From positions 1 through 13,570 of the forward strand of contig MGSU01000085.1 of assembly GCA_001799195.1 (NCBI GenBank): a DNA stretch of 13,570 nucleotides, in the 5' to 3' direction. The notes beneath the pieces were generated by a model that saw nothing but the letters and a program-made list of their open reading frames with translations, searched no databases and was not told where the DNA came from. Both the position numbers and the translations under genes were made by a program. The stretch's first letter is position 1. Every line of letters begins with the position of its first letter. Below, piece by piece: positions 7,497 through 13,570 of this stretch. This DNA comes from Deltaproteobacteria bacterium RIFOXYA12_FULL_61_11 (lineage in GTDB: Bacteria > Bdellovibrionota_F > JAHFAK01 > YA12-FULL-61-11).

Positions 7497-7635
7497 ACGT
7501 GGTGACAAGAACAACCTGCAATTCACCCAAGACGGAAAGACAAGCCCTTCTACCGGCCTTGTCTTCGCAGCGTTTTCCTGGCACACTCCGGCCCTCTACC
7601 AACCCCAGGTCGAAAGGTGGCGAGCGGCACGGTGT

Positions 7636-7649
7636 TCCCTCCGGAGGGA
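7636..7649 (+). promoter_or_regulatory. 14-bp perfect palindrome ahead of the kinase gene, potential operator or anti-Shine-Dalgarno
   Basis: TCCCTCCGGAGGGA is a perfect 14-bp palindrome ending 45 bases before the ATG at 7695. Its CCTCCGG (7638-7644) is also perfectly complementary to CCGGAGG (7683-7689), which contains the Shine-Dalgarno of the kinase gene. It could therefore fold on itself (5-bp stem, CCGG loop) or mask the ribosome site. Either a protein operator or an RNA element is possible; neither is shown. Confidence 0.35.
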
Positions 7650-7684
7650 TTGTACAGTCAGGAACGCCCGACGGGGGAATTCCC

Positions 7685-7689
7685 GGAGG
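7685..7689 (+). promoter_or_regulatory. Ribosome binding site that decides the sensor kinase start
   Basis: GGAGG lies five bases before the ATG at 7695, in CCCGGAGGACGGC. The same frame has a GTG at 7617 but without a Shine-Dalgarno. This site therefore supports 7695 as the start. Confidence 0.7.
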
Positions 7690-7694
7690 ACGGC

Positions 7695-9725
7695 ATGGTC
7701 ACGCGGGGTAGTTCCTCGCCGGCCCAGCAACCTCCGACCCGGTTCTCCCTGCGCTCCATCTCGGCGAGGATCGTGCTGGTCCTGTCCCTCGTCGCCCTCG
7801 CCGTCTTGGTACTGCTCGTGCTGCTGCTGGTCTGGGAACGCAAGGAGTTACTCACCGCGCACCTCGCCCAGAGGGGGATGCTCCTGGGCTCTCACCTAGC
7901 TGAGAGCATAGGAGAAGCCCTCCTCCGCGACGAGTTCGCGGACGCGCGAACCCGCATGACCGCACGCTGTCTCGATCTTCGCGAGGAACTGGTGTTCTGT
8001 ACCGTATTCGACCGGTTCAACCGAGAAATCGGGCATTCCGGTCCCGTGCGGCTGGACGGCTTCCTGGCAGAGGAACTGCGACTCGCCGAACCGTCGGGAG
8101 CAGAGGTGAAGCCCTCCGACAAGGATGGCCTGGAGGTGCTGCTGGTTTGGCAACCCATTGTTCCATCTGGCACTTATCTGGGTCAAGTCGTCCTCGGAGT
8201 TTCCCTGGCCTCGAGGGATCGCGAGGTACGTACCCTCCTCCTGCGAGCGTTGTGGTTGGCCGTGGCTATCTTTGCGCTTGCCTTCACGGCTGTCGTCATG
8301 GTCGCCGGGACTGTCGCGAGGCCGATCCGCACCCTGACCCATGCCATTTCCAAGGTTGCCTCCGGTGACCTGGACCAACGCCTCGCCTTAGAACGCAGCG
8401 ATGACCTCGGTTTCCTGGCGCGAGCGTTCAACAACATGGTGCGCCAACTCAAGCAAACCACGGTTTCGAAAGCCTATGTCGACAATATCATTGAATCAAT
8501 GGCAGATATGTTGGTCGTCCTCGATCGGGGGCTCTGCGTGCGTACGATCAACCGTTCTTTCCTCGAGCACCTCGGCTATCGACGCGACGAGGTGCTCGGC
8601 CGTTCCTTCCTACCGTTCTTGGAAAGTTCCCCGGATGCGAAAATCTTGCACCGCGAAGAATTTCTCGAACTGCGCCATGTGCGGAGGAAGATCCATACAG
8701 CCGAGGGCGAGTGCGTGCCGGTCGTGCTCTCGGTGACGAAGATGCCGATACCGGGGGCCGAGGGGGAGTTGATCGTCTGTGTCCTCCAGGACATCTCGGC
8801 GCTGGAGAAAGCGCAACAGGAACTGAGTGAGACCAATGCCTTGCTGGTGGAGACAGCGCATCGAGCCGGCATGGCCGAGATTGCCACCGGGGTGCTGCAT
8901 GATATCGGCAATATCCTCACCAGTATGGTGGTCTCAAATGAACAGATCCTCTCTCACTGCGGTGCCCCGGATACCCAGAAGCTTGGCAAGGCCACGCGGC
9001 TCTTGTTGGACCATCGCGAGGACCTCGAGGGTTTCCTTCGCAGCGACGAGCGAGGCCGGCTGTTGCCCGACTACTTATCCCAGGTCCTACGGCTCCACCA
9101 GGAAGCGTGGCAGGCGGTACAGCGCGAGGCCGTCCAACTCCGCGAACAAATAGCCTTGATCGACGAGGTACTCCGCAGCCAGCAAGAACATGCGAGTTCC
9201 GGTATGCTCGAAGAGCTCGTGGACCTCGAGACCTTGGTACAGACCGCCTTGAAGATCCAGCAACCCAGCGTGGATCGCCTGGGCTTGGAGGTCCAGCTCG
9301 AGGCGCCCCCGGCCGGGACTCTCCAGGTGCGGGTCCAGCGTTCCAAGGCGCTCGGGGTGATCCTCAATCTGCTCAAGAATGCCTGCGATGCCTTGCGCGA
9401 AACCCCGCGGCCGCGCCGCATCCTCGTGAGTACTCACCGCAACGCCCAGGGAGAGGTCGTGCTGAAAATCTCGGACAACGGGTGCGGCATTCGGCGAGAA
9501 CACATTGCCGAAATCTTCCGGCACGGTTTCACCACCAAGTCCGATGGGCACGGGTTCGGCCTGCACACCGCGGCCCTGCATCTCGCGGAAATGGGTGCTT
9601 CGATCACTGTAGCCAGCGCGGGTATCGGTCGCGGAGCGGTGTTCGAAGTCAGATGGCGAGGTGAGGCCGAGCCAGCGTCGAAGGCACTACCGACTGCAAT
9701 CCCCAACGAGGTATCCCTGCCATGA
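7695..9725 (+). CDS. Membrane sensor histidine kinase (dCACHE-like sensor, HAMP, PAS, atypical HisKA, HATPase_c)
   Basis: A 676-residue transmembrane kinase. TM1 is at about 26-47, an extracytoplasmic sensor of about 130 residues follows, and TM2 is at about 181-206. HAMP spans 207-258 (VARPIRTL, SGDLDQRL, DDLGFLARAFNNM) and PAS about 260-370. The phosphoacceptor is His402 in ATGVLHDIGNIL, the 'GVLH(N/D)xGN' type of H-box rather than classic HExRTPL. The ATPase domain has its N-box in NLLKNACDAL (Asn562), G1 in DNGCGI (594-599) and G2 in GHGFGL (618-623), preceded by FRHGFTTKSD, typical of this subfamily. The sensor has no recognised ligand motif. A C-terminal tail after about 655 is Ala/Pro-rich and probably flexible. 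There is no receiver domain, so the phosphoryl group must pass to another protein, most likely the product of the next gene, which overlaps by ATGA. Confidence 0.95.
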   Translation: MVTRGSSSPAQQPPTRFSLRSISARIVLVLSLVALAVLVLLVLLLVWERKELLTAHLAQRGMLLGSHLAESIGEALLRDEFADARTRMTARCLDLREELVFCTVFDRFNREIGHSGPVRLDGFLAEELRLAEPSGAEVKPSDKDGLEVLLVWQPIVPSGTYLGQVVLGVSLASRDREVRTLLLRALWLAVAIFALAFTAVVMVAGTVARPIRTLTHAISKVASGDLDQRLALERSDDLGFLARAFNNMVRQLKQTTVSKAYVDNIIESMADMLVVLDRGLCVRTINRSFLEHLGYRRDEVLGRSFLPFLESSPDAKILHREEFLELRHVRRKIHTAEGECVPVVLSVTKMPIPGAEGELIVCVLQDISALEKAQQELSETNALLVETAHRAGMAEIATGVLHDIGNILTSMVVSNEQILSHCGAPDTQKLGKATRLLLDHREDLEGFLRSDERGRLLPDYLSQVLRLHQEAWQAVQREAVQLREQIALIDEVLRSQQEHASSGMLEELVDLETLVQTALKIQQPSVDRLGLEVQLEAPPAGTLQVRVQRSKALGVILNLLKNACDALRETPRPRRILVSTHRNAQGEVVLKISDNGCGIRREHIAEIFRHGFTTKSDGHGFGLHTAALHLAEMGASITVASAGIGRGAVFEVRWRGEAEPASKALPTAIPNEVSLP

Positions 9726-11473
9726 CTTCGCCCCGGAAGAACCAACGCATCCTGGTGGTCGACGACAACCGGCTCATCCACACCGACTTCGAAAAAGTTC
9801 TCTGCCTCCATCAGCGGCGAGCCGAGGAGCTCGCCCGGATCGAGAATCTCCTCTTCGGTGACCTCGAACAGCCGGTGGCGGGAGAAGGAGGACCGAATTT
9901 CGAACTCAGCCACGCATACTCCGGCGAGGAGGCCGTCGAATTGGTCCGAAAGGCGACCTCGGCCTCGAAACCTTTTGCTCTGGCCTTCATCGACGTGCGT
10001 ATGCCGCCGGGTATGGACGGCATCGAGACCATCTCGCGGATCTGGGACCTGGATCCCATACAAGAGTGCGTGATTTGTACTGCCTACACCGATTACAGCC
10101 ACGAAGAGATACTCAAGCGCTTGGGGAACTCCGATCGTTTCCAGATCCTCATGAAACCGTTCCAACCGATAGAGCTCAAACAATTGGCCCTCTCGCTGGT
10201 CGGCAAGTGGAATCTCTCCTGGCAGGCGCGGCATCACGAGCGGAACCTCCAAGACGAGATCGAACAACGCACGGCGGCCTTGGTACAAACCATTCATGAC
10301 CTGGAGGCCACCCGCGGGCAGCTCGTCCAGGCGCAGAAGATGGAGAGTCTGGGACGCTTGGCTGGTGGTATTGCCCATGATTTCAACAATGTGCTTATGG
10401 TTATCATCGGGTATGCCGACACCTTGCTCGAACGATGCACCGATCAGCATTTCGAACTCCAGGAGATCATCAGAGCCGGTGAGCGGGCCACCGCTCTGAT
10501 CCGTCAACTCCTCGCCTTCAGCAGGCGACAACCCTGCAATCCCCGAGTCCTGGATTCGGCCAAGGCCGTAGAAAGTATGCGCGGTATGTTAAGCCGCGTT
10601 ATCCGCGAGGACCTCGGGTTGACCTTTTCTCTGCAGCCCGAGTTGTACCTGGAGATCGACCCGGTCCAGTTCGAGCAGGTCCTGCTCAACCTCGTGGTCA
10701 ATGCCAGTGATGCCATCCTCCCGGGCGGTGGTGGTCGCATTACCGTCACCAGCACGGTCGTCGACCTCGACGGCACCCTGGTTGGTTACGACGGCAAGAC
10801 GATCCCCGCAGGGCCTCACCTCTCCCTCGAGGTCGGGGACAACGGCCAGGGCATGGATGAAACCGTGTTGGCGCAGCTCTTCGAGCCGTTCTTCACCACC
10901 AAAGCCCAGGGCCGCGGTACCGGCCTCGGTCTGGCCACGGTCTATGGTATCGTCGAACACAGCGGAGGCAGTATCACGGTACGGAGCCGGCCCGGCCAGG
11001 GAAGCACCTTCGGGCTGTTCTTCCCCCTGGTCGAGCCGCCCTCCGAGGGGGTGGTCGAGAGTCCTCCGGACCGGAGCAGTACCCGCGGCGACGGGAACCT
11101 GCTGGTGCTTGTGGCCGAGGACCAGGAGAGCGTCCGCGGTTTCGTGACCATGGTCCTCGAACAGGATGGGTTCAGGGTCGAAGCGGTCGAGAACGGTCAG
11201 CTCGCCCTGGAACGGTGTGTGGCGCGGGCAGGGGCCTATGACCTCGTAGTCTCGGATGTGGTCATGCCCGAACTCAGCGGGGTCGAGCTCCGGCGCCGTT
11301 TGGCCGAGCTATTTCCTCGACTCCCGGTCCTGCTCATGACCGGGTATTCCGACCTCGTCGAGGGTGAGCAGGTGCGGCGCATCGAGGGGATGTTATTGAC
11401 TAAACCCGTCAAGCGCACAGCGCTGCTCGAGGCGGTTCATACGCTCACAGCCGGGAAGGGCGGGGCAGGGTGA
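9722..11473 (+). CDS. Hybrid histidine kinase, REC-HisKA-HATPase_c-REC
   Basis: A 583-residue soluble protein with no transmembrane segment. Receiver 1 (8-165) has the acidic pair Asp14/Asp15, phosphoacceptor Asp91 in [13 protein letters not shown], Thr120 and Lys145. It carries a roughly 30-residue insertion after the first helix (about 30-60), a feature I recall from receivers paired with 'LHNxGN' kinases. A probable coiled coil (170-207) leads to the H-box [11 protein letters not shown], His219. The ATPase domain has its N-box in [10 protein letters not shown] (Asn327), G1 DNGQGM (373-378) and G2 GRGTGLGL (397-404). Receiver 2 (459-575) has Glu466/Asp467, Asp512 in [12 protein letters not shown], Thr540 and Lys561. 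All key residues are present. It starts inside the stop of the sensor kinase gene, implying a joint phosphorelay: sensor His402 to Asp91, or Asp91 modulating His219, then Asp512. There is no DNA-binding or enzymatic output domain. Confidence 0.96.
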   Translation: MTSPRKNQRILVVDDNRLIHTDFEKVLCLHQRRAEELARIENLLFGDLEQPVAGEGGPNFELSHAYSGEEAVELVRKATSASKPFALAFIDVRMPPGMDGIETISRIWDLDPIQECVICTAYTDYSHEEILKRLGNSDRFQILMKPFQPIELKQLALSLVGKWNLSWQARHHERNLQDEIEQRTAALVQTIHDLEATRGQLVQAQKMESLGRLAGGIAHDFNNVLMVIIGYADTLLERCTDQHFELQEIIRAGERATALIRQLLAFSRRQPCNPRVLDSAKAVESMRGMLSRVIREDLGLTFSLQPELYLEIDPVQFEQVLLNLVVNASDAILPGGGGRITVTSTVVDLDGTLVGYDGKTIPAGPHLSLEVGDNGQGMDETVLAQLFEPFFTTKAQGRGTGLGLATVYGIVEHSGGSITVRSRPGQGSTFGLFFPLVEPPSEGVVESPPDRSSTRGDGNLLVLVAEDQESVRGFVTMVLEQDGFRVEAVENGQLALERCVARAGAYDLVVSDVVMPELSGVELRRRLAELFPRLPVLLMTGYSDLVEGEQVRRIEGMLLTKPVKRTALLEAVHTLTAGKGGAG

Positions 11474-11476
11474 TCA
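11471..11476. other. Back-to-back stop codons of convergent genes with no spacer
   Basis: The forward hybrid kinase ends with TGA at 11471-11473, and the leftward pilus-like gene ends with TGA at 11476-11474 on the opposite strand. Together they form the palindrome TGATCA. There is no intergenic base and no room for a terminator, so the two mRNAs must overlap at their 3' ends unless transcription stops inside a coding region. Confidence 0.9.
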
Positions 11477-13195
11477 GCGGAAACTCTTGCTGTAGGTCTG
11501 TTCTTTCCTGTTGAATAGCTCCTCGAGGGCCGTGGCCGTGCGCTCGAGCGTCTCATTGCTGTAATACAAGGTGTTGGTGGAACCACGCAACACGATGTTG
11601 TGGTTGACCACCGTGCCATAGAGCAGGTCGCCCACCACGGGGGTACCGGTCGTCCGGTTGAGTTGCATACTGCCGAGGATGCGGGTATTGCCCTTGACCT
11701 CGAGCACATTGCCGATGTCCGGGGGAATGACGATGTCCGGGCTGCAATCGGGTTCTGTCGGTGGTTCGGGCGGCGGAGAATCGGGGCAGATGCCCATGGT
11801 GTCGCCGTGAGCCATGTGGGTGGCCACGGCGTTCCCGTTGGAGGAAACGCAGATAGTGTGCCGGGCGGCGGGGTTGCCGGGCGGATAATGGCACAACGCG
11901 GTTTTCCCGCTGTCACAGGGATTCTCCGGGTCTTCGGATGGGGGGTCTTCTTCCCCTTCCTCGCAGGCGCTGGAGGAGGCCAGAGCCCCGATGTTCCCCG
12001 CGCCCATGACCACGTGGAGGTGGCCGCTCCAGGTCAGGTTGCCGGTGATCTCGGTCGAACCGTCGAGGAGGAGTAGACCGTACCCTTCAACATTCCCGCT
12101 AAAACGCACGCTGCCGTCCCCGGAGCTGAACGGACAGGGGCTGAACATGCCACCGTAGAAGGCCTGGTCCACGTCCTCGGTGCAGCGCACCGGTTTGCCC
12201 TTGACGATGACGACCAGGGGAGCGGCGGCACTGCCCAGAGTGATGGTGCTGCCCGAGGTCGGGGTGACCTCGAGGAAACCTCCACCCGAGGCGTCGAAGG
12301 TCACGACCTTGGCAGTGCTCAGGTCATACGAAACCGTGCTCGGGGTGACGAGGACCAGTCGGGGGTCGCTCGACCGGATAGCCAGGAAATCGTCGAAGGC
12401 TTCTTCCAAGGCCGTGAAGGTGGTGCAATCCGCGTTGGTGGCCTCGGTCACCGCACCGGCGCCGGTCAGACCACCGTTGCCGGTGAGATAGACCAGATCG
12501 TCGCTGAGGTCGGCGTACCAACCGGTTCCGAACGCGCCGTTAGAGATGAAGCCACTGCCCTGATTCGTGGAACCATCGACCACGTCGCTGCTGCCGTCGC
12601 GGTCGGTCCCATCGACCCTGATCGGAGTAGCGCTGCCGCCGCGGTCGAGATCGAGCATGGCATTGTGCCCGCGATACGGGTCCTCGAAACAGGTACGTAG
12701 GGCCGTGGCGTGTTGGCGGAGCACCGAGGGAGGATAGGTCTCGACCGGGTCGATCTGGAGTTGCACATCCAGAGTCCGTACCGCGTTGCCCTCGAGGTAC
12801 GCGCTGATGCGCAGGTTGATCACGCCGTCGGCGTCGAGACTGGTATCACCGTCGCCGTCGTCGTTATCGGAGAGGAAGATGTTGTAGGTATATATGTTCA
12901 GTTTACGGTCGAACTTGCCCAAGGAGGGGGCGGGATCGAAGAGCGCGGTACCGTTCTGCAACTTCTCTGTGAAGCCTGCAAGGTTGTTGGTCTTCAGGTC
13001 GAAGCAGGCGGAACGTCCCTCTTGCTGGACGGATTGCAGCGCGAGGTCCAGGGCCAAGAGCACGCTCTCCTTGCGCTGGGATTGGGAATCGGTCATGGAC
13101 TGTCGCACCAGGATCAGGGTCACGGCCGTGATCAGGCTCAGGATGATGAGGATCGAGACCACGATCATGCCGGTGCGTTGGCGTAGCATGTTCAT
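11474..13195 (-). CDS. PilX-like type IV pilus-associated protein with a beta-rich C-terminal domain
   Basis: A 573-residue protein with an N-terminal hydrophobic helix (about 10-30: GMIVVSILIILSLITAVTLI) preceded by a short basic segment, as in PilX-type pilus assembly proteins; no canonical GFTLIE prepilin site is present. The ATG at 13195 has GGAGG (plus-strand 13201-13205) five bases upstream. Residues 110-124 are an Asp-rich loop, DNDDGDGDTSLDADG, like a calcium-binding thrombospondin type 3 or EF-hand loop. The C-terminal part has Gly/Asn-rich rungs, GNVEGYGLLLLDGSTEITGN (368-387) and GNVLEVKGNTRILGSMQL (496-513), suggesting a stacked beta structure. Between them, after an acidic Pro-rich linker, sits a Cys/His module: LCHYPPGNP (434-442), HTICVS (446-451), THMAHGDTMGIC (459-470). 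This CHxPPGNP...AHGD module recurs in many secreted bacterial proteins. The role in pilus assembly or adhesion is inferred. It follows the partial upstream gene by 48 bp and is probably cotranscribed. Confidence 0.8.
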   Translation of the reverse strand: MNMLRQRTGMIVVSILIILSLITAVTLILVRQSMTDSQSQRKESVLLALDLALQSVQQEGRSACFDLKTNNLAGFTEKLQNGTALFDPAPSLGKFDRKLNIYTYNIFLSDNDDGDGDTSLDADGVINLRISAYLEGNAVRTLDVQLQIDPVETYPPSVLRQHATALRTCFEDPYRGHNAMLDLDRGGSATPIRVDGTDRDGSSDVVDGSTNQGSGFISNGAFGTGWYADLSDDLVYLTGNGGLTGAGAVTEATNADCTTFTALEEAFDDFLAIRSSDPRLVLVTPSTVSYDLSTAKVVTFDASGGGFLEVTPTSGSTITLGSAAAPLVVIVKGKPVRCTEDVDQAFYGGMFSPCPFSSGDGSVRFSGNVEGYGLLLLDGSTEITGNLTWSGHLHVVMGAGNIGALASSSACEEGEEDPPSEDPENPCDSGKTALCHYPPGNPAARHTICVSSNGNAVATHMAHGDTMGICPDSPPPEPPTEPDCSPDIVIPPDIGNVLEVKGNTRILGSMQLNRTTGTPVVGDLLYGTVVNHNIVLRGSTNTLYYSNETLERTATALEELFNRKEQTYSKSFR

Positions 13196-13243
13196 GAGTT
13201 CCTCCGTGCTGAAGGGTATGGGCCGAGCTCCTCGGATCGATTC

Positions 13244-13570
13244 TCAGAGGGTCACGGCGAGCTGTTGAGTCAGGCTGTAGGTCACTACCCGACCGGCTTC
13301 AATGGTTCGGAGCTGGATCAGCACGGCCTGGATGAGGTCTCGTTGGTTGGCCTCGATGTCGTCGTCCGTGCCGTCGCTGAAATACCCCGTCGTGCCGTCG
13401 AAGAATACCGTCCGCCCATCCTCCAGGACATAATACACGAGAAAAGCCTGGATGTCAGTCGCCAGGATTTCGGCCTCGCGATCGTCCCCGCTGCTGCGGT
13501 GATCGCCGAGGTCCTGAGCTGTCAAGCAGTCTTTGGTCCCGTCCTCGTCGCAGTCGGAGAAGGCATAGAG
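13244..13570 (-). CDS. 3' end of a gene, possible minor pilin (PilW-like), truncated by the window edge
   Basis: The frame is open from the right edge of the window to the TGA at 13246-13244, giving the last 108 residues; the start lies outside. A TTG at 13525 is not a believable start because coding continues through it (upstream residues include FSDCDEDGTKDC). The segment has an Asp-rich loop, the strand pair FLVYYVLEDGRTVFFDG, and a C-terminal IQAVLIQLRTIEAGRVVTY stretch resembling the beta-rich ends of minor pilins. The assignment rests mainly on its position 48 bp ahead of the PilX-like gene, where pilW/pilV-type genes usually lie. The product itself is not firmly recognised. Confidence 0.55.
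   Translation of the reverse strand, partial: LYAFSDCDEDGTKDCLTAQDLGDHRSSGDDREAEILATDIQAFLVYYVLEDGRTVFFDGTTGYFSDGTDDDIEANQRDLIQAVLIQLRTIEAGRVVTYSLTQQLAVTL

Larger units (their letters stand above)
7237..7694. other. Divergent 458-bp spacer between the glycosyltransferase cluster and the kinase operon
   Basis: No convincing gene is seen on either strand. The middle is rich in G and C runs forming inverted repeats: TTGGGTGG (7410-7417) with CCACCCAA (7489-7496), GGTGGGG (7413-7419) with CCCCACC (7443-7449), and a 13-base near-palindrome CGGGGGTCCCCCG (7470-7482). The right end carries two further palindromes close to the kinase start. Promoters for both directions should lie here, but no strong -35/-10 pair could be picked by eye. 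Confidence 0.6.

Noticed and set aside
7580-7594. Sigma54-like TGGCAC element ahead of the kinase operon
   Set aside because: The -24 half matches, but the required GC at the -12 position is not at the correct spacing (GGCCC instead of TTGC).
7237-7602. N-terminal extension of the glycosyltransferase by 122 residues
   Set aside because: The frame is open, but the composition is unlike a protein domain, the family starts at the later Met, and the region carries inverted repeats expected of a spacer.
9434-10531. A 365-codon leftward open frame across the kinase gene junction
   Set aside because: It is antisense to the ATPase domain of one kinase and the receiver of the next, both clearly real. 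No motif is seen in it.
13244-13525. Complete small gene starting with TTG at 13525
   Set aside because: The reading frame continues without a stop to the window edge and encodes plausible protein upstream. This is a truncated larger gene.

Overview
This GC-rich window comes from a Gram-negative bacterium with an outer membrane. It encodes two lipoproteins with clear lipoboxes, large envelope proteins, and a type IV pilus-like gene pair. The Pro/Ala/Asn repeat lipoprotein with a formylglycine-enzyme-like domain, the Cys-rich lipoprotein stalk and the 'LHDIGN' sensor kinase suggest a Myxococcota/'deltaproteobacterial'-type genome. That placement is an inference from gene style only. No rRNA, tRNA, CRISPR array, insertion sequence or integrase was seen.

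Layout, left to right. (1) A single forward gene (206-2554) encodes a large lipoprotein: ANALP repeats, two Ig-like modules and a C-terminal FGE-sulfatase (SUMF1-type) domain without the catalytic cysteines. (2) It converges on a leftward cluster read from about 7236 to 2685: a family 2 glycosyltransferase with a TPR tail, the endolytic murein transglycosylase MltG (4-bp ATGA overlap), a subtilisin-like serine protease with no signal peptide, and a Cys-rich lipoprotein 13 bp behind it. A 94-bp gap with a weak hairpin and a -10-like hexamer may divide this cluster into two units. (3) A 458-bp divergent spacer carries several inverted repeats. (4) A forward two-gene signalling operon (7695-11473) follows: a membrane PAS sensor histidine kinase and a REC-HisKA-HATPase-REC hybrid kinase, overlapping by 4 bp (ATGA). 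(5) The hybrid kinase gene abuts, with zero spacing, a leftward pair: a PilX-like pilus-associated protein (11474-13195) and the 3' end of an upstream gene that runs off the right edge and may be a minor pilin.

How they may work together. The theme is the cell envelope: surface lipoproteins, peptidoglycan cleavage, sugar transfer, pilus assembly and a sensory phosphorelay. The two kinases very probably act together, but no DNA-binding output domain is encoded here, so their target is unknown. The least explained items are the protease/lipoprotein pair, the repeat-bearing degenerate FGE lipoprotein, and the pilus-like protein with a Cys/His module placed inside its beta-rich C-terminal region. 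No complete, clearly new defence or biosynthetic system could be established from sequence alone.
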